64,000 bases of DNA, from NCBI GenBank assembly GCA_037974335.1, contig CM075760.1:35969609-36033608 (forward strand), in the 5' to 3' direction. The position numbers were made by a program, and so were the translations under genes. The DNA comes from Prionace glauca. Taxonomy: Eukaryota; Chordata; Chondrichthyes; Carcharhiniformes; Carcharhinidae. The notes under the pieces are model-generated. The model saw nothing but the letters and a program-made list of their open reading frames with translations, was not told the origin of the DNA and did not search any database. Positions 1 to 9,759 of this stretch are shown here, in pieces. Position 1 is the stretch's first letter; the number at the start of each line of letters is the position of its first letter.

Positions 1-770
1 TTTGTCTTCCACTAAACCAGGCCGTTTCTTCACTCATTGGCAGCTATGAGAGCGACTGTTAAATAATCGAAACCAGATTATGCTGGACAACAAAACATGG
101 TGCTGATCAGGGATAAGAGAGGTTGTCTTTTTAAAGAGGTGCAGAATACTTAGAATATTCCAGGTATCCACGCTTTTCAAGACAATTGTATGATTTTATT
201 TTACTTTTAATTATTTTCATTTTGGGTCATAGCACTGATCTCATTGGACTCAGGGGGTGGGGAGGTCAAAATCTCTTCCTTGCAGGTCATGAAGTTACTC
301 ACAAAGTGGCTTTAATTGTTGGAAGGACATTTATTTGGAAGTTATACAAATGAAATAGCATCTGGCCAATTTACTCGTTCGCCATATTGTTTAATCACAG
401 TGCAGCCCTTAAAATATTTTCTTGGAAGGAATACCATTTAAAAACGTTTCTTTATTATGGGAATCAAGCATTTATTGTATAACTGGATAAGTCCCATTTA
501 ATCCTTACATATTCACGTTAATCTGTCCCACGCAGTATTTGGCAGCAGTCCAACCTGCTGCCAACTGCCCGAAGATATTTACAGGAAGCATCTGACGGTG
601 TTTGTTCAGCAAGTCAAAGATCTGTTTCCTCAGTACTGAACAGTTGGCTGCAAGCCAACTTCAAACTCTTAGCATTGTCAATAGAGCCTATTTATAAACA
701 AATCTGCCCAGCAACAACTGGAGGCAATCTAAATTATTATTTTTAAAGCTGTGAACCGATATGAATGCTT
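1..770. repeat. Dispersed duplicated segment, copy 1
   Basis: This segment aligns by eye, with moderate divergence and small indels, to 39295-40075 in the same orientation. Shared landmarks are the run around GGCAGCTATGAGAG, a stretch about GGAAGGACATTTATTTGG, and the CACGCAGTATT / CAGCCTGCTGCCAA region. No open frame or transposon hallmark is visible in it. It runs off the left edge, so the full unit may be longer. It could be an unrecognised old repeat or a copied block of the V/tRNA region. Confidence 0.6.
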
Positions 771-959
771 CCCATTCCATTGGAAAAGAAAGCTACCCAG
801 ATTCTCTGGCACCTTGTTAGTAACAATGATGATCTCTCCAACCCAACAATACATTGAGATGGATGGATAGAAATAAATACAGGCAGATTGTGAGAGTTGA
901 TTCAGAGAGGTGATATATCTTATACTGCATAAATATGTAGGCTGGTGTTTTATTTCACT

Positions 960-1160
960 TTATTCTTCCATGGGACGTGGGGGTCCCTGGAAAGAACAAC
1001 ATTTGTTTCCTGTGCTTAATTCCTTTTCAGCTGAGTGGTGTGTTAGGGCATCTCAGAAGGCATTGCCCAGTTATATATATGGCGGTCCATCTTGAGTTAC
1101 ACCCTGCTGAGACCACGTAGGGATGGCAGATGTCCTTCACTGGGGAATCAGAGGGTTATC
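960..1160 (+). repeat. Degenerate LINE 3'-end fragment
   Basis: The text around CCATGGGACGTGGGGGTC and the following 150 bases resembles the 3' untranslated tail of the LINE whose coding part is seen at 58505-58960. Pieces of the same repeat appear near 2500-2660, 18590-18690 and 21440-21480. It is too decayed for boundaries. Confidence 0.35.
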
Positions 1161-1230
1161 TCGTCGCTATCAGTATGAATCAAAATTTATTGATTGAATT
1201 CAAATTCTACCTGCTGCCATGGTCGGATTT

Positions 1231-1278
1231 AATCTCAATTTAATTTAATTTAATTTAATTTAATTTAATTTAATTTAA
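1231..1278. repeat. (TTTAA)n microsatellite
   Basis: About eight tandem TTTAA units directly abut the 3' end of the minus-strand LINE copy that begins at 1279. It is probably an expansion of that copy's A-rich tail. Confidence 0.9.
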
Positions 1279-1851
1279 GTCCAGAGATTCACCACCCTTT
1301 GAGTGAAGAAATTCCTCCTCAACTCCATTCTAAACTGCCACCCCCCACCCCCTTATCTTCAGGCTGTGCCCTCTTGTCCTGCTGTCCTTTCTGAGCGGGA
1401 AGAATCTCTCTACCTCTTACCCTATCCATCCCCTTCATTATCTTATGCGTCTCTATAAGATCCCCCCTCATCCTTCTAAATTCCAACGAGTACAGACCCA
1501 GTCTATTCAGCCTCTCTTCAAAGTTCAACCCCTTCATCTCCGGTATCAGCCTAGTGAACCTCCTCTGCACTCCCTCCAAGGCCAAAATATCCTTCCACAA
1601 GTGCGGCGACCAAAACTGCGCACAGTACTCCAGCTGCGGCCTCACCAGTACCCTGTACAGTTGCAGCGAGACCTCCCTGCTTTTATATCCTATCTCCATC
1701 GCTATAAAGGCCAGCATCCCATTCGCCTTCCTGATCACCTGCTGCACCTGCAGACTGGGTTTTTGCGACTCATGCACAAGGACCCCCAGGTCCCTCTGCA
1801 CCATAGCATGCTGCAGCTTTTCCCCCTAGAAATAGTAATCCCTCCCACTAT
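1279..1851 (-). mobile_element. CR1-type LINE, 3' fragment
   Basis: Read on the minus strand, 1319-1804 encodes the C-terminal part of a CR1-clade reverse-transcriptase polyprotein. Readable pieces include VQRDLGVLVHESQKPSLQV, LVRPQLEYCAQFWSPHLWKD, GVQRRFTRLIPEMKGL and LYSLEFRRMRGDLIETHKIM. The catalytic RT core is missing, so the copy is 5'-truncated, as is usual for LINEs. It differs from the family at 5783, 13110, 20262, 47530 and 54660 by more changes and a different tail, so it is an older or sister subfamily. Confidence 0.85.
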
Positions 1852-1925
1852 TATTTATTTTTGAGAATTTATTTATTTTTATTTATTTATTTTTGTGAAT
1901 TTTTACTATTTATTTTTGTGAATGG
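1851..1925. repeat. (ATTT)n low-complexity tract
   Basis: Diverged TTTA and TTTTTGTGAA units follow the 5' breakpoint of the adjacent LINE fragment. Nothing else is visible in it. Confidence 0.8.
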
Positions 1926-2199
1926 AGAACTATTGTTAATATTGGCGTCAGGCGATGACCATCTCCAAAAAGGGGGAATCTGACCGTTGCCCCCTGTCAC
2001 TCAATGATATTGCAACACTGAATCAACAACTATCAACATCTTCGAGGTTACCATTGGCTAATCGCTATGTTAGCTGGGTATATACATGCTCCAGCTGGAA
2101 TATCAACTCAGCCTGCTGTGAGTAACCCACCCCCTAACTCCCCAAACCTGTGCACCACCTGCACGACACATATTAGGGGACAAAAATGGTTCTCTCCAC

Positions 2200-2660
2200 T
2201 TACTTGAATAGGTACAGTTCAAACAACATTCAAAAATCTTCATCCCATTCAGGCCAAAGCAGCCGGCTTGACAGGTATAGCATTTGCAAATACTCACTTC
2301 CTTCACCACACAGAGTATCATTTTGTACCATCTACAAGTTTCACTTCCGAACCTCACCAAGGCTCCTTAGGCAGCCACACGGTGGGTTGCTATTTGCAAG
2401 GACAGAGGTAACAATTACCAGGAAATATCACCTATAAATTCCTCTCCAAGTCAGTCATATACCTGATGTGGAAATATATCATCCTTCCATCACTGTCGCA
2501 GGACCGAGATCCTAGAACTCCCTGTGTAACAGGACCGTATGGGTATCTACACCACAGGGTCTGCAGCAATTCAAGAAGGTAGCTTACCACCAGTTTACTA
2601 AAGGCAATGAGGAATAGGCAACAAATACTGACTAGGCCAGCAACGTCCATATCCCTTAAA
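2200..2660 (+). mobile_element. Decayed non-LTR retrotransposon, C-terminal and 3' end
   Basis: The plus strand at 2212-2390 matches, with many changes, the LINE fragment at 58600-58770: shared runs lie around CAAGTTTCACTT and ACCATCTACAAG. The 2500-2660 part corresponds to the 3' end of the same family (CTAGAACTCCCTGTGTAAC, then a block ending GGCCAGCAACG). The order of coding end then tail agrees with one decayed insertion. No frame remains open. Confidence 0.5.
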
Positions 2661-3270
2661 TTAAAACATCAACATATCGATATTTATGAATGGATGATAA
2701 CTAATGAACGCAATTGGGTATCTTTGTAAATGGATGGCAATTGATGGAAATAAATATCAACTTTCTGAACATTTACCACCTCTTTCTCTGCCAGAAGATA
2801 GGTTCCGTTCCACAGGAGATTCATGATTCAGAAACATCACACTATCCAAAGACAAGGAAGACAGAAGAGACGGCAACATCTGTAGGTGTATCTCAATCAT
2901 AACATTACGGGACAGGCGTTTGATAGGATGATAATTTTGTTACTCATCTGCTTGAAGACCGGGATTAACCTGAAGCGCAGTGGTTTGTTTGTGTTGGGAG
3001 ATATACATATCATACACATACATGGATGAATCTCAGTGAGACATTCGACACTAACATCTGGTCAGAGACTACAACATTTGGGGGAACTAAGCTCTCCATC
3101 AAAAAATTCTCGGTCTCATTTATGACATAGAAAAGGACAATTTACAACACAACTGATAGCCTCATGGACAACACTTAGAGTTGAATCAACCTCTCAAAAA
3201 TTGACCTCCTCAGTCATCAACAACTGTGAAATATGAAAAAAAGAGACGAAGCTAAAATTAATAGAAGAAA
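2661..3270. other. Anonymous DNA apart from the J-like relic
   Basis: No open frame, RNA gene or recognised repeat was seen here other than the short J-like string at 3077-3112. Confidence 0.4.
3077..3112 (+). pseudogene. Possible J-segment relic (FGGTKLSIK)
   Basis: One frame reads T-F-G-G-T-K-L-S-I-K-K-F-S, close to the antigen-receptor J core F-G-x-G-T-K-L-x-x-K but one residue short. I see no good 12-bp-spacer RSS upstream and no strong splice donor downstream (TCG/GTCTCA is weak). It is either a decayed J or chance; the short length makes chance quite possible. Confidence 0.2.
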
Positions 3271-3274
3271 GATG

Positions 3275-3620
3275 AAAGAACAACACAGCACAGGAAACAG
3301 GCCCTTCGGCCCAACGAGCCCACGCCACCATCTTCACAATGTGTTTTTCCTCCTCCACCCTTGACCCGTGTCTATGCTTATGATACCCCCATTGGAAACC
3401 AGATTAAGAGGAGAATAATTTAGGGACCATTTGTTACACCAGTCAGCCTAATAACACTTCTTTCGGGTGTGGGAGGAAACCGGGACACCCGGAGAAAAGC
3501 CACGCAACCAAAGGGAGAATGTACAGTTTCCCACAGACACTGGCCCAAATCCATGTATCTGGACAACTAACGGTGATAGTCACTGAGCTGTTGTGGTGCC
3601 CATCTGCTGGTCCATTTTGA
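3275..3620 (-). mobile_element. SINE/LINE tail fragments
   Basis: A block near 3285 (CACAGGAAACAGGCCCTTCG, GCCCAACGAGCCCACG) resembles the 3' end of CR1-type repeats. It is followed at 3450-3560 by GTGTGGGAGGAAACCGGG and AGGGAGAATGTACAG, the reverse complement of the conserved middle of the tRNA-derived SINE seen on the plus strand at 32625. The fragments are short and decayed. Confidence 0.6.
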
Positions 3621-3794
3621 AGCAGACACAAACGACGCAAAGTACTAGGCCACTCTCGAAACATCCAAGAGCAGCCCACGCATGACCCACAGTGTGCATG
3701 CCCCTCGTTAGACAACAAGGTGGACCGACGCGCATGCAGAGTAAAAGAGAAAAATATCAACACATGTAGCATTAGATTTCCAGGAACGTCCTGA

Positions 3795-5782
3795 GGCTCT
3801 GATCCTTATTTAAAACAGTCTCCTATAACCCTCCATCCTTATTTTGCTCATGTGTCTATCTAAGTAAACCTTAAACAAGTCCAGCGTGCCTGCCTCCACC
3901 ACCTTACTTGGCGGTGCATTCCATACCCCCACGACCCACTGTGTGAAAAACCTCCCTCTAGCATCCAAATTATACCTCTCCCCCCTCAACTTAAGCCGGT
4001 GGCCCCTCGTGATATTTGTCTCCAATCAAAGAAAAAGCCTGCCACTGTTTACTCTATCTATACCCTTCATTATTTTATGCACCTCTATTAAATCCACGCT
4101 CAATCTCTGTCTTTCTAAGGAAAACAGCACCAGTTTACTCAATCTTTCCTCATAACCCAGTCCTTCCATACCAGGCAGCATCCTGGTAAACCTCCTCTGC
4201 ACTCGCTCCAGGGTCTCCACGTCCTTCTGGTAGTAATGTGACCAGAACTGGACGCAGTACTCCAAATGCAGTCCAACCAACGTTCTGTACAACTGTAGCA
4301 TTCGACGCCAGCTCTTATACTCTATATCCCTTCCTATAAAGGCTAGCATATCATAAACTTTCTTCGCAACCTTCTCCACCTGTGTTGCCACCTTCAAAGA
4401 CTTGTGAATTTGCACTCCCAGCTTCTTCTGCATTTCTATACTCTTAATAGGTCTATCCTTTATCATACAACTCCCCTCTACATTATTCCTTCCAAAATGC
4501 ATCACCTCGCATTTATCAGGGTTAAATTCCACCTGCCATTTATCTGCCCAATATGCCAGCCTATCTATATCCTGCTGTATTGCCAGACATTGCTCCTCAC
4601 TGGCCACCAATCCAGCCATCTTTGTGTCATCTGCAAACTTGCTGATCACACCACGTATGCCCTCTTCCAAATTTTTTATATGTATTAAGAATAGAAGAGG
4701 TCCCAGTACTGAGCCCTGCAGCACACCACTAGTGACAGACCTCCAGCGAGAAAAATACCCTTCCACTGCTACTCTCTGTCTCCTGTTAACTATCCAGTTT
4801 TCAATCCATCTAGATACTTGTGCCTGTATCCCATGAGCCTTAACCTTTTCAACCAACCCACCACGAGCGACTTTGTCAAACGCCTTACTGAAATCCATAT
4901 AGACGACATCAATGGTTCGTCCTTCATCAACGGTTTTTGTCACCTCCTCAAAAAATTCTACCAGATTCGTAAGGCAAGACCTCCCCTTAACAAAGCCATG
5001 CTGCGTATCCCTCATCACATCGCAACGCTCCAAATGCTTATACATCCTACCCCTTAGAATTTTTTCCAACAACTTTCCTACCACTGACGTCAAACTCACT
5101 GGCCTATAATTACCAGGGTTATCCCTACTGCCCTTTTTAAACAGCGGTACCACATTATCTACCCTCGAGCCCTCTGGGACCTCACCTGCGTCCAAAGAAG
5201 AGACAAAGATTTGCGTCAGCGGCCCAACAATTTCATCTCTCACCTCCCTAAGCAGCCTGGGATAAATGCCATCTGGCCCCGGAGTTTTATCAGTCCTTAT
5301 GCTGCCTAAAAACCATAGCACTTCCTCCCTTGTAATGGATATTTCTTTCAACTGGTCTACAGCTCCCTCCAAGACAGTACAAGACACCAAGCCCCTCTCC
5401 TTCGTGAATACCGACGCAAAGTATTCATTTAGGATGTCTCCCATTCCCTCGGACTCTATGCACAGTTCTCCTCCTCTGTCCCGAAGAGGACCGATTTTCC
5501 CTCTAACCACCCTATTGTTCCTAATGTAAGAGTAAAATGCCTTTGGATTTTCCTTAATCCTATCCGCCAAAGTCATTTCATGCCCCCCTTTCGCCCTTCT
5601 AACTCCCCGTTCGAGCTCCCTCATACTCTCTCTGTATTCTTCCAGTGCTCTCTCCGTTCCCAGTTGCTTAGACCTAACATACGCCTCTCTCTTCTTCCTG
5701 ACCAAGTCCTCAATATCCCCTGTAATCCACAGCTCTCCAATCCTACCTTTTCCATCCTTCCTCTTTACCGGCACATGACTTT
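3795..5782 (-). mobile_element. CR1-type LINE with a 582-codon RT frame
   Basis: Minus strand 4026-5774 is one open frame of 582 codons. In order it contains an N-terminal linker, finger motifs (DKTPGPDGIYPRLLRE, GNYRPVSLTSVVGKLLEKI), RT motif A (YMDFSKAFD), the GVLQGSVLGPLLF block, the FADD catalytic motif (KFADDTKMAG), the thumb, and the C-terminal QRRFTRMLPGMEGL region. An in-frame TGA at 4026-4028 separates it from a further 71 codons (3810-4025) that continue the conserved C-terminus (RGRFFTQWVVGVWN). The apurinic endonuclease that normally precedes RT is absent, so the copy is 5'-truncated near 5782. Its low decay makes it one of the younger copies here. A younger LINE abuts it at 5783. 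Confidence 0.9.
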
Positions 5783-6890
5783 AAGAACATAAGAACATAA
5801 GAAATAAGAGCAGGAGTAGGCCATCTAGCCCTTCGAGCCTGCCCAGCCATTCAATAAGATCATGGCTGATCTGCCGTGGCTCATTTCCACATTCCCGCCC
5901 TCTCCCCATAACCCTTAATCCCCTCTCTTATCAAAAACCCATCAACCCGCGTCTTAAAAATACTTAACAAGGTAGCCTCCACCACTTCAACAGGCAGAGA
6001 ATTCCAGAGATTCACCACCCTCTGAGTGAAGAAGTTCCTCCTCAACTCCGTTCTAAAGCGCCCCCCCTTTATCTTGAGGCTGTGCCCCCTAGTCCTATTA
6101 TCCTTTCTGAGCAGGACGAGTCTCTCCACGTCTATCCTATCCATCCCATTCATCATCTTATAAGTCTCAATGAGATCGCCCCTCATTCTTCTAAACTCTA
6201 ACGAGTACAAGCCTAGTTTAGTCAGCCTCTCCGCATAGCTCAACCCCCTCAACTCCGGCGTCAGCCGAGTAAACCTCCTCTGCACTCCCTCCAAGGCCAA
6301 AATATCCTTCCGTAAGTATGGCGCCCAAAACTGCACAGTACTCCAGCCTCACCAACGCTCTATACAGCCGCAGCAAGACCTCCCTACTTTTGTATTGAAT
6401 CCCCCTCGCTATGAAGGCCAGCATCCCATTCGCCTTCCTGATCACCTGCTGCACCTGAAAGCTGGGTTTTTGCGACTCATGCACAAGGACCCCGAGGTCC
6501 CTCTGCACCGTCGCCTGCTGCAGTTTTTCGCCACGTAAGTGATAATCCTTCCTACCATTATTCCTACCAAAGTGGACCACCTCGCACTTGCCAACATTAA
6601 ATTCCATTTGCCATTTCCTGGCCTATTCGCCCAGCCTATCTAGATCCTTCTGCAGACTCTCCACACCCTCCGCGCAATTTGCCTTTCCTCCAATCTTGGT
6701 GTCATCAGCAAATTTCGGCACCATACACTCCGTTCCCTCCTCCAGATCATCTATATAAATGGTAAAAAGCTGAGGCCCCAGCACCGACCCCTGAGGCACT
6801 CCACTAGTCACCATCCGCCAATCCGAAAAGCATCCATTGACTCCCACTCTCTGCCTCCTATTTGACAACCAACCAACTTTCCTGCAACCT
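5783..6890 (-). mobile_element. CR1-type LINE, 5'-truncated
   Basis: This copy ends (its 3' end is at the low coordinate) in tandem CTTATGTT-type units, then carries minus-strand pieces in different frames at 5881-6336, 6218-6607 and 6623-6868. They encode [50 protein letters not shown] and FFTQRVVNLWNSLPVEVVE. At least two frameshifts separate the pieces, so it is inactive. It is truncated inside RT near 6890. Its 3' end lies directly against the 5' end of the 3795-5782 copy. Confidence 0.9.
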
Positions 6891-7025
6891 TTTCAGTTTT
6901 CCCTTGAAAGCCTCCCACTTGCCTACCGTGAACATGTGATTACTATGATTCTAACTTTTGTATTGGAAATGGAAGGATGCCGGTTTTAATTGTGATGTTG
7001 ATTTGTAAACTATATGACATTTATC

Positions 7026-7113
7026 AGACAACACACAAAGACGCACACACACATATTCTGTCGTTCCCATTCTTCCCCACAAATTGTTTCCCTTTCACAC
7101 ACACACACACACA
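7026..7113. repeat. (CA)n microsatellite patches
   Basis: Two interrupted CA runs (about 7036-7053 and 7096-7113) lie in otherwise anonymous DNA between 6890 and 7340. Confidence 0.8.
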
Positions 7114-7339
7114 TTTTCTTTCAACTTAAAACTACATCTTGGCTTCCTGGGAGTCTTCAGAGACCCAACTAAATTTCAAATGGAATGAGGAACATTTTCC
7201 CTAACGCCATGTTTGCTGAGCTGGACATTAAAGGTCCCGTGGTCTCCAACAGCTCCCTGGGCAACACCCCTCCTTTTAACCAAAATCAACAAAAATACAT
7301 TCCCATGGACTGAGCCATTTTCATCTGATGCTGCCCTGG

Positions 7340-8160
7340 CAACATCGGAACATAGCCACAGGAGTAGGCCACTCAGCTCCTCGAACTGGCCCCACCATTT
7401 AATAAGATCATGGCTGATCTGTGGCTGAATCCATTTTGGCTTCGCCAAGTCCATATCTCTTGATACACCTGTTCAATTAAAGAAGACCTCAGACTACTAT
7501 CTAACAATTGTATCAGCTCCCACCGGCAATTGCCGAAGAGAGTTCCAATCATTCACCTCTCTCGACATGTACTAATGTTTTCTATCAACTCTCCTGAAAG
7601 ACCTTTCCCTATTTTTTTCAACTATGGCCTTTTAACGTCGAACCTTCAACTAATGGAAACAATCCTTCCCTATAGGTAATTCATAGGTTTCTATCAGAAC
7701 AGCCCTCAACCTTCTGAATTCGAGAGAAAAATGTCTAAATTCGTCTGATCTCTCCTCGCAACTTGCGTTGAACTCCGTCCAGAGTCAACATTTTTCCAAA
7801 GATATGTTGCCCATACTTACTCACAGTGCTCTAATTGGGGTGGAACAAGGATTGTGCACAATTGGAGCACAACATCTGCCTGCGTATCCCCCAGTCCTTT
7901 GTATATGAAGGGAGGCATTCCATTGGTCTTAATGATTATTTTCTGCAGCAGATCGTGACATTTTAAGAAACGATGTGCCGAACCCGAAATCCTGTTTGGC
8001 ATCCACTAAATTTAGCGTTGTCCCTTCTAAAAATTATATCTTGATCTATCATTTGGATATTTGACTTTTTGTCCCATTATCTAAGCCCTTAATGAATATT
8101 GTAAATAATTGAGGCCCCAGACAGATTCCTGCCGTACACCACTTCATCTGCATAATTCAG
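7340..8160 (-). mobile_element. Old CR1-type LINE fragment
   Basis: The minus strand starts with the 3' signature (AATAAGATCATGGCTGATCT at 7400) and continues through decayed coding sequence. At 7817-8002 it still reads LQLCTILVPPQLEHCE and KTNGMPPFIYKGLG, matching the LVRPQLEYC and KANGMLAFIARGI parts of intact relatives. Many indels make it much older than the 3.8-6.9 kb copies. Confidence 0.7.
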
Positions 8161-8800
8161 CAACGGACAGGTACAATTCATTGCACCATAAATTTTGGCA
8201 CCTTGCAGAAGGGGATGTGATATTACATTAATGGATGTGAATTCTTGTTCCATTGATACCATAGATCATACCTGACAATGATATTTTCACACTAACTGTA
8301 ATTACAAAGTTTTGCCAGCAGATGGAAATAAATCTTGGTGGGTTACATTACATGAAGCATGGACTGCCGCAATACACTGGACCCTGCATCTGTTCGTTTT
8401 GAATTGGCCTCCATATGTATATATGTTAGAATGGACCCTGTCCACGATTATAATATATTATAACATACAGCGCGCTGTTTAAACTGGTATTGCACCAGTA
8501 CATGTCAATGTATACATCACACAATCACCTTGATCCGAATTTTTCCAGGTAGGATCTAACTTTGCATTTCTGCCACGTACAGTTCTGAATGGTGGTGGAC
8601 ATTAAAGCAATTAACCGCAGCAGGAGCCTCAAATAAAACCTCAATTCTTAGCGATGTGAGAGCTCAGCAAATGGAGAAGAACAAAACTGAAACAATTGCT
8701 ACAATCTTCCGCCAGAAGTGCCGAGAGGATTTTCACTCTCGGCCTCCTCCTGAGGTCCCCAGCATCACAGATGCCAGTTTCCAAGCAGTTCAATGCCTTT
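8160..8800. other. Anonymous DNA
   Basis: No supported gene or recognised repeat was seen. A loose CTCF-like match, CCAGCAGATGG, lies near 8325. A short LINE 3' fragment (GGAACAGGAGTAGGCCATTC) follows at about 8815-8850 on the minus strand. Confidence 0.4.
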
Positions 8801-9030
8801 CACAGGATAAGATTGGAACAGGAGTAGGCCATTCGAGCCCGGGAGCCCGTGTCATATCTCTGCTTACATTCAACCAGCTCCCATCTCTGTTTGTATTGCA
8901 ATAGGCCATGTCTCGATAACATTACAACATCTCCTTTAGTTCTCTACTCGGCTCATTATCAGTTGCTCCTACATGATAGACGATACTTTCTAAGTTAAAA
9001 CTGGATTACTGAACTATGCTTCAGTTAAGA

Positions 9031-9325
9031 TGGCGGCACGGTGACACAATAGTTATCACTGCTGTCTAATATCACCAGGGACCCGGCTTCAATTCCCAGC
9101 TGTGGGGACTGTCTGTTGGCGTCTGCAAGTTCTCCCTGTGTCTGGGTGAGTTTCATCCGGATCCTCCGCTTTCTTCACACAGTCCGAAAGATTTGCTGTT
9201 TAGGTCCGTTTTGGCCAGACTAAATTCTCCCCAAAATTCTGCCCGAACAGGCGACTAGGGGATCTTCACATTAACATAATTGCATTGTTAATGGAAACCT
9301 ACTTGTGACACTAATGAGTAATTTT
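9031..9325 (+). mobile_element. tRNA-derived SINE (type a tail)
   Basis: The copy begins GGCGGCACGGTGACACA and carries a decayed B box (GGCTTCAATTCC). The conserved middle follows (AAGTTCTCCCTGTGTCTG, GGATCCTCCGC), and the tail reads CATTGTTAATGGAAACCTAC then TTGTGACA. The same head and tail occur at 10125-10400 and 60185-60430. It resembles tRNA-derived SINEs known from elasmobranchs (HE1/V-SINE type), but the family name was not checked. Confidence 0.75.
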
Positions 9326-9492
9326 AAAAACTATAATCTGGCTGAGTCTCAATTCCTACTGTGGGAATCGAGGCAGCAGTGCCAGCCACTGTGCCACCGC
9401 CCCGCCCTCATGTTATATGTTTTATATGGTTCAATCACAATTTTATGGGTTTCAATCAGATCTCCTGTCATCCTTCTAAACTCAAGTGAATA

Positions 9493-9619
9493 CATGAGGT
9501 GGAGATGCCGGTGATGGACTGGTGTGGGCACAGAATGAAATCTCACAACACCAGGTTAAAGTGTAACATGTTTATTTGGAATCACAAGCTTTCGGAGCAC
9601 TGCTCCTTCATCAGGTGAG
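9493..9619 (-). mobile_element. Small hammerhead-bearing element (Penelope-terminus/retrozyme-like)
   Basis: This 127-bp insert lies inside an old LINE and is bounded by an 11-bp target-site duplication: TCAAGTGAATA at 9482-9492 and TCAAGCGAATA at 9620-9630, one mismatch. On the minus strand it starts CTCAC-CTGATGA, then a GGAGC/GCTCC hairpin, then CGAAA, and ends in CACCGGCATCTCCACC. That end is shared with the Penelope-like copy at 23533. It therefore looks like a non-autonomous, ribozyme-framed relative of Penelope-like elements. Diverged copies lie at 33838-33965 and 61268-61405. Calling it an animal retrozyme is inference. Confidence 0.65.
9541..9619 (-). ncRNA. Hammerhead ribozyme-like motif (type I topology)
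   Basis: Minus strand order: CTCAC (9619-9615), CTGATGA (9614-9608), a stem II hairpin with AGTG-type loop, CGAAA with GAAA at 9593-9590, an unpaired insert of about 40 nt, TGTT (9550-9547), then GTGAG (9546-9542). CTCAC and GTGAG can form helix I, placing the expected cleavage after GTT. All core residues of CUGAUGA and GAAA are present. Helix III is poor: the bases next to GAAA and the cleavage U do not pair well. Activity is therefore uncertain. Confidence 0.5.
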
Positions 9620-9759
9620 TCAAGCGAATAAAGACCCAGTCAAATCAATCTCGCCTCATAGGGCAGTCCCAATAATCTTGGTATCAACTGTACTCTCCCC
9701 AGACCCTTTCTTATTGAGTGAGATCAGAACTCCATGTACTACACCACGGGTGGTCAGAT

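Noticed and set aside
1445-1864. Plus-strand frame antisense to the first LINE (and similar ones at 13356, 20497, 47768, 55491)
   Set aside because: They are shadows of the LINE coding strand; the same antisense peptide recurs wherever the LINE does.
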